Shown in pieces: positions 22,376-43,372 of a stretch of 64,000 nt of DNA. Source of the stretch: Brasenia schreberi (taxonomy: Eukaryota; Streptophyta; Magnoliopsida; Nymphaeales; Cabombaceae); NCBI GenBank assembly GCA_036023115.1, contig JAYKKT010000059.1, forward strand, positions 8,195,001 to 8,259,000. The letters are read 5' to 3'. Both the position numbers and the translations under genes were made by a program. The notes under the pieces are model-generated. The model ran no database searches. It was not told where the DNA came from and saw only the letters and a program-made list of their open reading frames with translations. The first letter of the stretch is position 1; each line of letters starts with the position of its first letter.

Positions 22376-25300
22376 TCATTGAAGCTGCTGCAGCTGGTGA
22401 GCAAGCGCTGTCCTTCCCGTACTCCGACATGCTTGGACACCACAAGCGCAGTGCACAGATGTGAGTCCAAGGCACCCACTAATAATGAGTGAATGCCTGT
22501 CTGGGCACGTGTGAAGGGACGGAAAGGAATCACACACAGCCTGAACTGCTGGCGCTGTAAGTGCAGTGCATTGGCTAACGTTGAGGTTCATCAGACCCCC
22601 ATGCTTGTTCAAAACTGATTCCCATAGTTCATGCTTCCTACATTGGCGGCTGTTGGCTAGAGAATACATGGCCCTATCAGTGATGTTTTGACAGTAATAC
22701 AAACCAAGAGACCTCAGCTGACGACATCCGTTAGCAAGGGCAATCACACTATCATCTGCAACCAAAATAAGTAAACACCCATCACCCCAAAGCATGCAAA
22801 ACCCGAGAATATGATGCATAGTATGAAGAAACGGATCTAGCAATAGAACCAACATCCGTTGAAGTGACATAAATAAAGCTTAGTTCATGTCTGATTGACA
22901 TTCACCAGTTATGAGAACACAGCCACACAAGTCAAGAGCTCTGAGATCTGGACATCCTCTCGCCAAGCTAGTTACTCCAAGATCACCAACTCCTTCACAC
23001 CACCCCAGATTTAGAAACTGCAACTGATTGCAGTTATATGCAATAGCCTGAAATAAGAAATTCAAAGGATTATAAGTATAACTTATAAACAAAAACACTG
23101 ATTCCATGTCCCATATCATCCATGTCTAGTTCATGAATATCACCTGTAAAGCCTTGTTAGATGCTGCCTTAGCACATCCACAGAGATTCAGGTGCTTCAA
23201 GTTCCTGCATTTGCTAGCCAGAAATGCAAGGGCTTCATCACTGAAGGCAGAACAACCACTGATGTTTAGCTTAACCAGCTTTACACAACCCTTTGCCACA
23301 GCATATAGTGCTCGGTCAGTTAGCTTGAGGCTCTTGCTCAAGTCAAGATGCTGAATATCATGGCAGTGATCAGCAACAGCCTCAATCGCTTCATCACTCA
23401 GTTGAGGCTTATTCTGTCGCAACATTAGTGTCTGCAGGTTGGTGAATTTTGGTGCAAGATGCAGCACGAGGTTGTTCATGTTGGCCTTGCACCTGCAAGA
23501 ATAGTAGCGTGGTACTCAGTTTTCAGTGGAAACATTCTAATTTGAAATTCAATTCCATCACAGAGATCCAAACATACAGAACTGATCCTGACTCAACTTC
23601 ATAGGGAAAATAACAATGTAATCTCACTGAATTTATTGAAAACAGCAGGCAGATAAACTCATAAAAGTACGGGCATCACAGTTGAAACAATTATACCTAA
23701 CTTTGTAAAGGACAATGACTGACAAAACAAAAAGCCAAGGAGTGTCACTACCTTGGCATGACAAAGTTGATAATACCATATTACTGCTAGAGGAAAGGTT
23801 AATTTGAATGTGTAGATCAAAGGATCCATCACCATGACGCGTGAAACACATCACCACAGACTAAATCCATGAAACGTGTACAAGCCTCAAACTTGAATGC
23901 AGCCTAAAGCTAAAACACGTGTAGAAGACATAAATTTCATTAAATTATGTAACACTAAATAGCGTAACAACCACTTCTCTAGCTCTGAAGTTCTAGAAAT
24001 GGAAATAACTTTCCAGCCAATTGTGATTCCCATCCACATTAACGAGAGAGACATCAAGAACTTTAAGTATAATAGTTTTGCACCAATGAACGATCATAAT
24101 CACTACAAAGAAACCACCTTCTCTATCATTCACCATTGCTTAAACAGGCAATAATTCAAAGTTCAGTGTCCCCTCAATAATCTGCTTTCTTTTCCAACTT
24201 TAGCTAAATCTTGGCTTTCTACTCACCAGGTCTTTTGCAGATGATTACAAGCACAAAAATGGACAAGAAATGCTAAAGTTAGATTGGAGAGTAACCTAAC
24301 AAGTAGGAAGAAATACTGGTAGCTGCTGACTGCACTTGCTTCCGTAGGAAACATTTACTCCTCACTTGAGTCGATTTTAGAGTTCCTTGGTGTACAAAAA
24401 CATGTTTAGACATATTTAATTTCCAAAGATAAACAATCAGTCTGTTAATTGGTGAGTAAGTTGAATAAAACATTCATTCCAATCTCTACTGTTGTCATAT
24501 CACCAGGAAACAGCTTTCCTAATGGTGGATAGAAGAAGCGGTTGGCAAGTTTTGTTCTATAGTAGCTTCCTTAAACAAATAACAGTGGAGAAAAAACACA
24601 ACCAATGCCACTACGACAATGACAACCAAGCCTTTTCCCATACTAGATGGGGTAGGCTACATGGATTCTTCGGTTCCATAGAGCTCAAACACAACAAATA
24701 TTACTGATGCTATAAAAACAAATCTTCAATGTTCTTCTTTTCCTATTTTATCTGCAATAAGCACTATTTGCCACAAGATGAAAAGGACTAATACTAAAGT
24801 TCTTTGTGCTTCATGGCATTTTCATCAGAATTTCACATATTCTCATATTTCCTTTTGACATATTTGAGGTTGTTCCTTAGAACAATGCATTGAGTAGGGT
24901 TTCTGGATAAGTAGCACTATCTAGATAAACTCTACACTCTGAAAGATTTGAAGAATTTTGCCTATACTCACCTCAACATACCAATTAGCCTTATGTGGTG
25001 CATAATCATGATTGAAGATTCTTATAGCAATTATTTCTAGTACGCATACTGATCCATTTCAGCGCTCTTTATTATTGATAAGCAACATCATGGATCTTCC
25101 TCTTAATGGAATATAGTCGCATGCATCAATTTTCATTTGGTTAGTCTATTCAACTTATTGTGATATCACATTACTTGCAATCACTATGCTAAGAACTGAA
25201 ATCTTACACAGACCCTAAAAATCATCTTTGAACAAGCAGTGAAAATGGAAATCTGCAAAAATATAAAACTACGACTCTAATCAAAACCTAATTCACCTAG

Positions 25301-28300
25301 AACACTATTACACAGTCAGTCTGTGCCCATGTGACAAGATATCCGTTGCATAGGCACAAAGTCTAGACATCTAGAGAACTTGTCGTATTTCCCTGGACAA
25401 AATTTGAGGTCCACTTAAAGCTTGCTCCAGATTGTAGGCAATCAAAATGTACCACACGTTCTGTAAAATACATAGTACCTTTTCTATAGTTCAATGTTTG
25501 ATTTTGATGTGATTTGACTTCAACAAAATACGTTTCAATGCAACTTGAACTTGTTATTCAGTGTTTAATAATCATAATGACATGAAATATATGACTTTCT
25601 GCAACAAGATGAGGCTCATACAGCCACATGACATATCCATACATACAGAAACAAACCACCACCGGAGTCAGCTCTCTGACACAATCAAGCATCTAATATC
25701 CAGGTGTGCATCTGGTAGGGGTCTGACTAACCCCGTCTTCTTCATCAAAAGTTAACTAAATAGGAGGCACATTCCCAAGCTGCTACATAGCTTTTGTCAT
25801 AACAAATAACTTGTCTCATAAAACATAAGCACCAGCTGACAATCAAAACATACTCACTGGTTCAAATGCAAATTGTTGTGACAGAAGAAAAGAAATAACG
25901 ATAAACACCAATTGGTGAAAGAAATATAGAACATAAGCAACCTGCAAACGATTAAGTCATTAAGGTGTTAAAAACTTTTGAGTTCAAAATGATTGTCCAA
26001 AGGTTGCAAATCTCTTGTTGGAAATTTCATAGATGGCTTTAGAATAAATAAAACAACAGACAATCTCAACTGCAAGTTCACATCTACCCGTGGTAAGGAT
26101 ATTTCTATACTTCATATTACTCTTATCAACATTCATGCTGTGACAATTCCACCTAGAAGATAATGGGTTATGCTAGTATTGGCCCATGGCTTGAGGATAA
26201 GTAGCAAGTCTACTACAATTTTTTTCTTCATGTCTTAATGCCACAATGCCTTTGCAATCATCCCCTAGCCAGCTTCCCAATGAAATGACCCTTGACAAGA
26301 AGAATGCCCATCTTGCAGCAATTCCACCTTGAAAGTCATGCGTTACTCTTACACTATGCACGAGTAGAATGCTCCATGCTCTAGGGTAAACAGGAGTGGG
26401 AGTTTAGTTCGTTAGGAGAACAGATGTGAAGTACTAAATAAGTTACTGAAATTAAAATACAAGCACCAGACAAAATCGGCATCTAAGGAAAAAAAAAGAA
26501 ATAGAAGTGAAACGTCAATGAGGAACAGTCAGTCATAATGTTATAATGTATTGTGCATATTGCGTGATTTGTATTTTGTACCAGTTCCTAGGTTTTTTGA
26601 TATGATAATGAAAGTATCATGCAACACCCAAGCAGTATACAGTATGATTACTGTACTATCATGCAATACAATGACACACCATGGATCCATTTTATATATT
26701 TTTTAGCTTATCATGCATCTTAGAGGTTGTTTTCTATGAGTAATGCATATTCCTAGTATTTGAGATTTTCTAAAGTTTTTATATTTTTATATTTTTAAAG
26801 GTTCTTTGGTTTGTTTTTTAGAGGAGTATGATACAACTGATATGTATCGATACATCAGCCATATCATATTGGGACCGAAGGACATGCCCCTGGATCGTTA
26901 GTTGTAGCACTGGTCAATCAGTGTAACATACCCAATCACGACTATTGTAATAGGGAACCAAAGACATCTTCAGATTCTCAATTTAAAAAAGAAGAATAAG
27001 ATATATTCTGTAAGGCTCTGCAAAGAGTACAAGAAGCACTTTACTTTTACTTATGCATGAAATTTCACTTAAACCTAAAGACATGCTGTTATAAAGGATC
27101 AATTAGGTCACCTTGAGCTTTAATGGATGTTACTTGGACTTGATTCAGATACAAAAAATAAGAAATTGTCAGTCATGGTGTTCAAACAAGAGAGGAAAAG
27201 GCATAACAGATGCTAAAGAAGCATAAAAAAAAAGTAAAACCAATCTTATTTATATCATATTGTACCGTATGAAACTTTTAATATCGTATATGGGTGTCTG
27301 GAGTTATATAGTCAGGCACCTGTATCAACTTCACCATTTCTTGTGGTGTCCCTTATGAGATACCTGCTATACATGATACCCTTATAGTATCATGCGAATT
27401 TTCAAGAGACAAAGATTCTATTCAGTGTTATCCGTATTGCACCGTGTGTATCGTATCGTGCACCCATATGTATCGCAAATGAGCATTTATCGTTCCGTAT
27501 CATACGATACGCCCAAAAAACAATCATTTTTTTTATTTTTTTTATTATTTTTTTCAAAATTTCTTTTGCAGGTTTCTGGCCTCTCTTCACTTCTCTCCAA
27601 GGCATCCTCCGATATGCTTGTTTGGGATTGCAAGTTGTGTATGTAACTTGTACATTTGGGTTAGTAACGTTAGTTTATAGGAATTTTAGAATAAGAATAA
27701 TTTATGAACAAATAAAAATTGTGACAAAATCATTTCTCTTTCTGTTGCCAACTTTTAGGTATATTTGTGCTACCAGTTTCTAATTTCATGAAATCACAAA
27801 AAATGAAGAACAATTTCATTGTCTCGGTTCATTGAGTGGGCATTTCACAACTTCACTATTTTAGGGTTCACCTTACATGACTTCCATTGAGTTGAACATG
27901 ATCAGCATGTGTGAAGCTTAACTCAGTCTGTGAAGAGAGAAATGGAGCTCAAGCATTAGTTAAAAAGCTAGTATCCAGTAAGAGAAAAAGAAGTTATCAT
28001 CAAATAACAATATCACATCAATGAAGTGTCATAGACTCTATAATCAAAGAAATGGAGCTCATCGTTTTGCTCACATATGAAAATTAACAAATATGACAAC
28101 TACATTTATAAAGATAGCAATTTGTTAATTTTGATATATTAGATGAGTGGATTATAGAAGATAACGAAGAAAATGCACTCCTTACCGAAGAAGACGTTAC
28201 ATGGATTAATTTGAAAGGATTGCAAGTTGCAACAACATCTTGAAGGAGATGAAGATTTTGAATTTCATGCAGAAGGTGGTGATGATGATGATGAGGATCT

Positions 28301-29657
28301 TCAACAAGGAGAAAATTAAGATTATTTAGTTGATGATCCTTATTACAATATATAAAATGTAAATGTATTTCATTTTTTGCTTCAAAATATGTAAATTTGG
28401 ATGCAATTATTCAATATTGAATGCTTAATATGTACTAAAATTTGCATTATATGAATTCAAAGCAATTACCAGATTTTTCCTATTTTTTCTTGATTTTTTT
28501 CGGATTTTTACTAATTTTTCTTGATTTTTTAAATATTTTTCTATTTTTTTAATATTAAGGTACAATACGATACGATACGATATGATACGATACGATACTC
28601 CCGTATCATGAAGCTCAGCGATACGCGATACGATACGCGTCAGACAACACTAATTCTATTTAATATTACAAGCTTGTCAAGTAGGTTACCTACATCCTAT
28701 ACTAAAGTGAAACAGGCGGTAGGCATGTTGTGTTAGATTCTAAGAAGTCTAGCTCAATAGGCCTGCTCTAGCTGTACTAACAACAACTAAGCCTTTTCCT
28801 ATTATCGGGTCGGCTACATGGATTCTTTGTTTCCACATAGCCCTATCATAATTTGTAGAATCCATGGTAAATAAGTTCGACAAAGCTTTATGCTCGCTGT
28901 CGGAAGCCTAACGCAACCCTCCTTTATCTGAGCTTGGGACCGTCCATGCAAAGGTGATCCCTTACATGAAGTTTCTAGCTGTACTAAATACAACCTTTTT
29001 TAACTTAGAAACTACATAGAAAATGATATCCCTACTCAATAGCCCTGCTCCAGATGAAATAGATGTACCTTTCTTAGCTTGAAAGCTGGAGTGTATCTTA
29101 ACATCAAAATATTGTATCATGTTGTTTAGTTATAGTAAAACCTAATAAAAGTTGAGTAAAACCAGGACCAATGCGCTAATTACAACATTGAGTAATACCT
29201 ATTAAAAACAAGTGATCTTAAACAACAGCATGGCATATCTTCAACCATATTACGCAAACATAAAGGAGGGGAGGAATCAGGACATAGCACATACTATCAT
29301 GGATCCACGAGAGAAGAAACCACCAATAAAGATCATAATTAAACAAATAATTTAAAACCACGAATTTGAAAACGTCATAAACAAGTAAAACTGTAAAACC
29401 ATAATTTAAGCACAAGCAAACAAAACCAAAATGCACAGATTTCCATCATACCATGAGAGAGAGAGACTAGTAAGACCATAACAGATGGCATCCCTCCAAC
29501 CGGTAGAGACACCTGATGCCGAGATAACAGTTCGGTCATCCACAAGTGACAGAATCCTCAAGATGAGTTCCAAGGGTAGGTCCTTCCACTTCCCATGAAA
29601 TTCCCTTGCATCAACAACGAGTGTCTCTAATTCCATTCTCAAATCCTTCGTCCCCAT
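22376..29657 (-). CDS. SKP2A: F-box/LRR protein, SKP2A-like
   Basis: Four exons on the minus strand join in frame to 358 codons: 29657-29452, 23492-23144, 23047-22906 and 22755-22376, all with GT-AG introns. Exon 1 carries the F-box (about residues 24-60, WKDLPLELILRILSLVDD, then GWRDAI). The rest is a series of leucine-rich repeats of the cysteine-containing type (LNLCGC, LDLCGC, LGLYYC), followed by a CTALTAPAVQAVCDSFP segment and a conserved tail near SGCLGLTSVHCAC. Length and order match plant SKP2A/SKP2B, substrate receptors of SCF ubiquitin ligases known in Arabidopsis to target cell-cycle factors such as E2FC and DPB. Intron 1 is 5959 bp and hosts a short hAT derivative and RTE pieces. 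A (TTG)n-tailed RTE fragment touches the start codon. The start at 29657 is chosen because it begins non-repeat sequence. An in-frame ATG at 29705 inside the RTE is an alternative. Confidence 0.9.
24626..24682 (-). mobile_element. RTE 3'-end fragment in SKP2A-like intron 1
   Basis: About 57 bp match the conserved RTE 3' end (ACCAAGCCTTTTCCCATACT block then the GGCTACATGGATTCTT segment). It is a very short 5'-truncated copy. The flanks were not resolved. Confidence 0.65.
27423..28652 (+). mobile_element. Internally rearranged hAT derivative (1230 bp)
   Basis: The left end CAGTGTTATCCGTATTGC and right end CAGACAACACTA belong to the same family as the full-length hAT copies, flanked by a perfect 8-bp duplication ATTCTATT (27415-27422 and 28653-28660). 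The right 530 bp (from about 28120) match the last transposase exon and 3' end of copies 1-3. The left about 90 bp match the 5' terminus. The middle (about 27520-28115) is not from the element. Sequence divergence is clearly higher than among copies 1-3, so it is older. Confidence 0.9.
28781..28973 (-). mobile_element. Short non-autonomous RTE derivative, copy C
   Basis: Same fused 5'-end/3'-end structure as copies A and B. The flanks carry the direct repeat TCTAGCTGTACTAA (28767-28780 and 28974-28987). It lies in the first intron of the SKP2A-like gene. Confidence 0.85.
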
Positions 29658-29658
29658 A

Positions 29659-29782
29659 TCAACAACTACAACTACAACAACAACAACAACTAAGCCTTTT
29701 CCCATACTAGACGTCGTCGGCTACATGGATTCTTTGTTTCCACAAAGCCCTATCATGTGCCATGTCAGCAGTTAACTCACAA
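29659..29782 (-). mobile_element. RTE 3'-end fragment abutting the SKP2A-like start codon
   Basis: On the minus strand it contains the final LINE codons (MAHDRALWKQRIHVADDV then stop), the short 3' UTR and a (TTG)n-like tail. The tail ends 2 bases before the gene's ATG at 29657. A splice-acceptor-like TTTATTTTCTTTAG sits immediately upstream (ending at 29784), so the fragment may lie in the 5' UTR exon. Confidence 0.85.
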
Positions 29783-30963
29783 CCTAAAGAAAATAAAAAG
29801 AGAAAATTATGAGAACCAATTTCTCCTAAACAGAAAAAAAGACTAAAACATGCGCAATAAAACAAACCAAACACACAGAAACGTGAGAACAGAGAAGTAT
29901 TCTTCAAGCTTCTCCCAAATTGTGAAAAAAGAAAAGAAAAGAAAAGGATAACACAAACTGATGCAGAAATTCCTAATATTATAAATGACGCTCCTGTTTG
30001 TCTCCATCTCAAAAAGAATGATAAGTGGCAATAAGCATGTTCAGTCCACGACACAGAGCAGAGCAGTAGGCAGGGTCGGTATGTCTCCAAGCCAAAAATA
30101 GAAGCACGAAATACCAACCAAGGTAAAATGAACGTCTTTTGGGAAAAAAATAACCCCATTAAGCAGAAACGCTGCAACCCCATGAAGGAAATCCCTCTTG
30201 AGCAGGTTTCCACCTCTTGGAGATGAATGTACGGTATTAAAAAAATAAATAGCCCGATCAAAGTTCTGCATCAGGTATGGGTTGTAAGTTTTAAAATGGG
30301 ATGTGAAACCTAAGGAGTCAAAATAACCGAGCAGAAAGTAGCAGACAAGATACTAAAGTGGATGATGCGTGTTATTCCATCATGGAGTATTCGAAGACCA
30401 GTGCTAACCACGAAGAAACAGCTCAATTCTTGCATGGTATGTGGGAAAGAAAACTTCAACACCAACATCATTCCGAAGAGCGCTTGTGAAAGATACAAAA
30501 TTATGTCAATAGAGAGGGATTGCAGAGATGGAAAATAATCTGAAAGAACAGGAAATAGAAAATTGGAACTACCCAGAAAGGGTCAGTAAAGTTGAAGTTT
30601 GCAGAAACAGAGACCAATGAATCCCCAAGGGTTTCAACGTAGTTCCAGATTAACCATGCACGTTTGAAAAAACCACCAAACAATTGCCAACATAACTTTG
30701 CAAAACAGAGAGTTATTAAAAACCATTAGAACTATCAACAAAATCGCCAATTCATTCGTTTCTAGAGAGGCATACCCCAATTCATGATAATATAAGCAAA
30801 CGACCGATCAGAAGAGGTGACACTTTTCCCACATAAAAGAACCCCAAAACTGCACAATCGAAAAAGAAAACCGAGGAACTCAACAAGAAGGGAAAATGAA
30901 TTGGCGATCACAAAAACCTGATCTCGTCATGAGGCTGTAAAACTTCCTGTATATGAATAAAGG
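29783..30963 (-). other. Upstream region of the SKP2A-like gene, probably leader intron
   Basis: No coding gene is seen. Pyrimidine-rich sequence ending in a good acceptor at 29784 and a possible donor (ATCAG|GTTTTTGTG) near 30920 suggest an untranslated leader intron. This is inference. Confidence 0.35.
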
Positions 30964-30989
30964 CTGGAGCCGCGATTCGGACCACAAAA

Positions 30990-31026
<37 letters not shown>

Positions 31027-31129
31027 ATGCGTGTTTGCAAAGTATATCATATATACATACTGGAGCCGCGACTCAGACCACAAAAGCAGAGAGAGCATGC
31101 GTGTTTGTAAAGTATATAATATATACATA
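30964..31129. repeat. Tandem duplication with (GA)n expansion
   Basis: The unit starting CTGGAGCCGCGA at 30964 recurs at 31060. Both contain ACCACAAAAGCAGAGAG, GCATGCGTGTTTG and AAGTATAT...ATATACATA. The first copy has a GA run of about 35 bp and the second a short one. It lies upstream of the SKP2A-like gene. Confidence 0.85.
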
Positions 31130-31277
31130 TATAGAGCGGAGATACGTAGAGAGAGAGGGATGATACGTGTTGCGTTCGGGCAAACCAATGGGGCCGAATG
31201 GGACCCACTTTATCATATAGAAAATTTTAAGCAGATGAAGAAGTGGGGAGAGATCTGACCTTGACTTTAGCATATCC

Positions 31278-31382
31278 CACGTGAGGATCCTCCAGCCATT
31301 CCCTGGCCCACAATTCCATGGGAATTGGTGTCCGCTCTGACCGCATCCAACCAATGCTTCTCCAAATCGCTTATCTATATAA
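31278..31382 (+). promoter_or_regulatory. Promoter-like cluster (G-box, CCAAT, TATA)
   Basis: CACGTG at 31278, CCAAT at 31351 and CTATATAA at 31375 are spaced as in a plant promoter reading to the right. No ORF of note follows. It could serve an unannotated noncoding transcript or act as an upstream regulatory block of the minus-strand gene. Speculative. Confidence 0.3.
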
Positions 31383-31689
31383 CCCTCCCTTCTTCTTATA
31401 GTGCTTCGGATTGGCCACCTGAAATTTTTTTTGGGTTGATGTGAAGTTCATGCTCAAGAGATTCAGGCGAGCCGATTTTGTGATTCTTCCAAAGAATTAG
31501 CCACCGATTTTACCCAAAAAGCGAAAAGTTCGCCACCAAATGACCTAATTGAGTGTGAAATTCAGGTATCAATATGAAGTATAAGAAAACTCATAGCTGA
31601 CCTACTTGCGGAAGACTTGGGGACTAGAGCAAAGTCAACTTCCAGTTAGAGTGGCAAATTTTGTGAAGCTAAAATTAGACTTAACTGCA

Positions 31690-31812
31690 ACCAGAGATTA
31701 ACTCATCGGCAGGGCGCTCTAGCGCCGTTGCTGCTGGTGGAAGTTCAACTCCTAGAGAGTGCATATGTGGATGTGTGTCTTAGGCTACCACCTCCTCTTG
31801 TAAAAAAAAACT
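31690..31812 (+). mobile_element. tRNA-like SINE, plus strand
   Basis: Box-A-like TTAACTCATCGGCAGG and box-B-like AAGTTCAACTCC lead to a common 3' body CACCTCCTCTTGTAAAAAAAAA with an A tail. The same body recurs at 40653-40756. Confidence 0.6.
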
Positions 31813-32089
31813 TAGAACTTCGACAATGGGTTTATCTCCAATTTGGCCAACTTGGATTCATTTGTGATGCATTTCTTTTCCAAGAAAGACGCACTGATAT
31901 TCAGGTTAAAAACTCCAGTTAGCCAAGAACATTAACTTACCTGCATTTTTCTTGCTATTGGCTCAATGCTATTATATAGAAAATTAATTGAAGAAATAAA
32001 GTGCATTCGCCAACCTGGTGGGGCTATGGAGTCAAGAAAATGCATGTAGTTTGATTCCTGGGGCTTGCCTGCATAGCTTCGTCCTCTCC

Positions 32090-32222
32090 ATTGCAACACA
32101 CACACAAAAAGGGAGGCCCAGAAACCTAACACACGCACACATGCATGCACTGCTCTAGGAATTGAACTCCCAACCTGGGGTGGAAGAGTAAGGAGTTCTC
32201 TGCCACTCGAGCTAATGCTCCA
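32090..32222 (-). mobile_element. tRNA-like SINE, minus strand
   Basis: Minus strand reads GAGCATTAGCTCGAGTGGC (box A) and GGGAGTTCAATTCC (box B) at normal spacing, then a GT-rich body. Confidence 0.6.
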
Positions 32223-32229
32223 AATGCCG

Positions 32230-32366
32230 CCTTCTTTTTTGTTACAAGAGGAGGCTGCTAAAGCCTAAACACACAAACCCACACACATGCACCCAGAGAA
32301 AGTCCAACTCCCACCAACAGCAACAGCGTTGGAGCACCCTGCCGTTGAGCTAATGCTCTTGGTGGG
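32230..32366 (-). mobile_element. tRNA-like SINE, minus strand
   Basis: Box A GAGCATTAGCTCAACGGCA and a degenerate box B are followed by the body ending CCTCCTCTTGTAAC and an A-rich tail (T run at 32235 on the plus strand). Confidence 0.6.
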
Positions 32367-32370
32367 CAAC

Positions 32371-32472
32371 CTTTTTTTTCTTTTTCTTTTTTGTTACAAG
32401 AAAAGGCCAAAGCCTAAATGTACTCCCTGAGAGTAGAACTCTCCACCAGCAGCATCAGCGCCAAGGCACACT
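32371..32472 (-). mobile_element. tRNA-like SINE fragment, minus strand
   Basis: It has the CTTTTCTTGTAACAAAAAAG 3' end and the B-box region of the same family. The 5' end is truncated. It is the third minus-strand copy in a row. Confidence 0.5.
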
Positions 32473-33091
32473 GTTATTAAACATGAAAAAATTGGTAATT
32501 TAGGAGAACCGTGAATCTTGTTGCATGGACGACTGAATGGTTCTGTTTTCTTTTCATTCTCACCCATTTCCGCCTCTTTCTAAGCCACACCCAATCTTCC
32601 TCTTCTCTTCAATCTTCTTCCATCTCTGCTGCTCTCTCGACTCACCATTCCCATAGCCACCCATACTTGAACTCCTTTTTTTTTAAAAAAGAAGAAGAGA
32701 TAAACCTTACTGCGCTATGGTCCTTCGTTGTCCACCTGTGTGCATTTCAGCGAAGAGTAGAACTATTCTGACATTGCGAGAACGTTAAGCCATGAGAGAG
32801 AGAGAGAGAGCAGATACGTCTTTTTCTTTTAAGAGAAAAGGAGAGCACACTCAAATACATTGATGCCATATATACATGTCACAAGAAGCAATATTGATGA
32901 GTCATTGCTCGTTACAATAATGAAGTTTGCTCAATCTTACCAGCAAGCAACCACAAATTCGAGTCCTTTGAAGGGGCAGCCTTCTTGCTAAAGGTAGAAG
33001 GTTTTTATCCATCACCCCAGGATATAGGACCATAAAAGAAAATAACTAAAAAGAAGAGGAAATTGTGAGAGGCATCCTTACCCCCAAACAG
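32473..33091. other. 3' flank of the ACR-type gene; no gene seen
   Basis: Low-complexity pyrimidine-rich sequence with a short GA run near 32794. The only ORF (32511-32771) is Ser-rich and unsupported. Confidence 0.4.
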
Positions 33092-43135
<10,044 letters not shown>

Positions 43136-43289
43136 GCATGCGCCGGTTTTTTTTTTGTCTGTCGCACCCGGCTGCAATACAATAAAATGTTTGAATGAAT
43201 AGGATAAGCGAGAAAAGGCAATATTATGAAGTCTTCCGAATATTGATTCCCGTAAAAGGAGTCAATCTTCCCTAATAACCAAAGTCATA

Positions 43290-43372
43290 GGCATGCACCC
43301 AGAGCGTTAGTTCAACTGTAGGCCTCTCCCCTCCCACGCTGCATTGGCCAGTTCAATTCCTTAGTGGGGGGA
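43290..43372 (+). mobile_element. tRNA-like SINE fragment
   Basis: GAGCGTTAGTTCAACTG (box A) and CCAGTTCAATTCC (box B) are spaced as in the SINEs at 31-32 kb. The 3' body is missing or changed. Confidence 0.45.
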
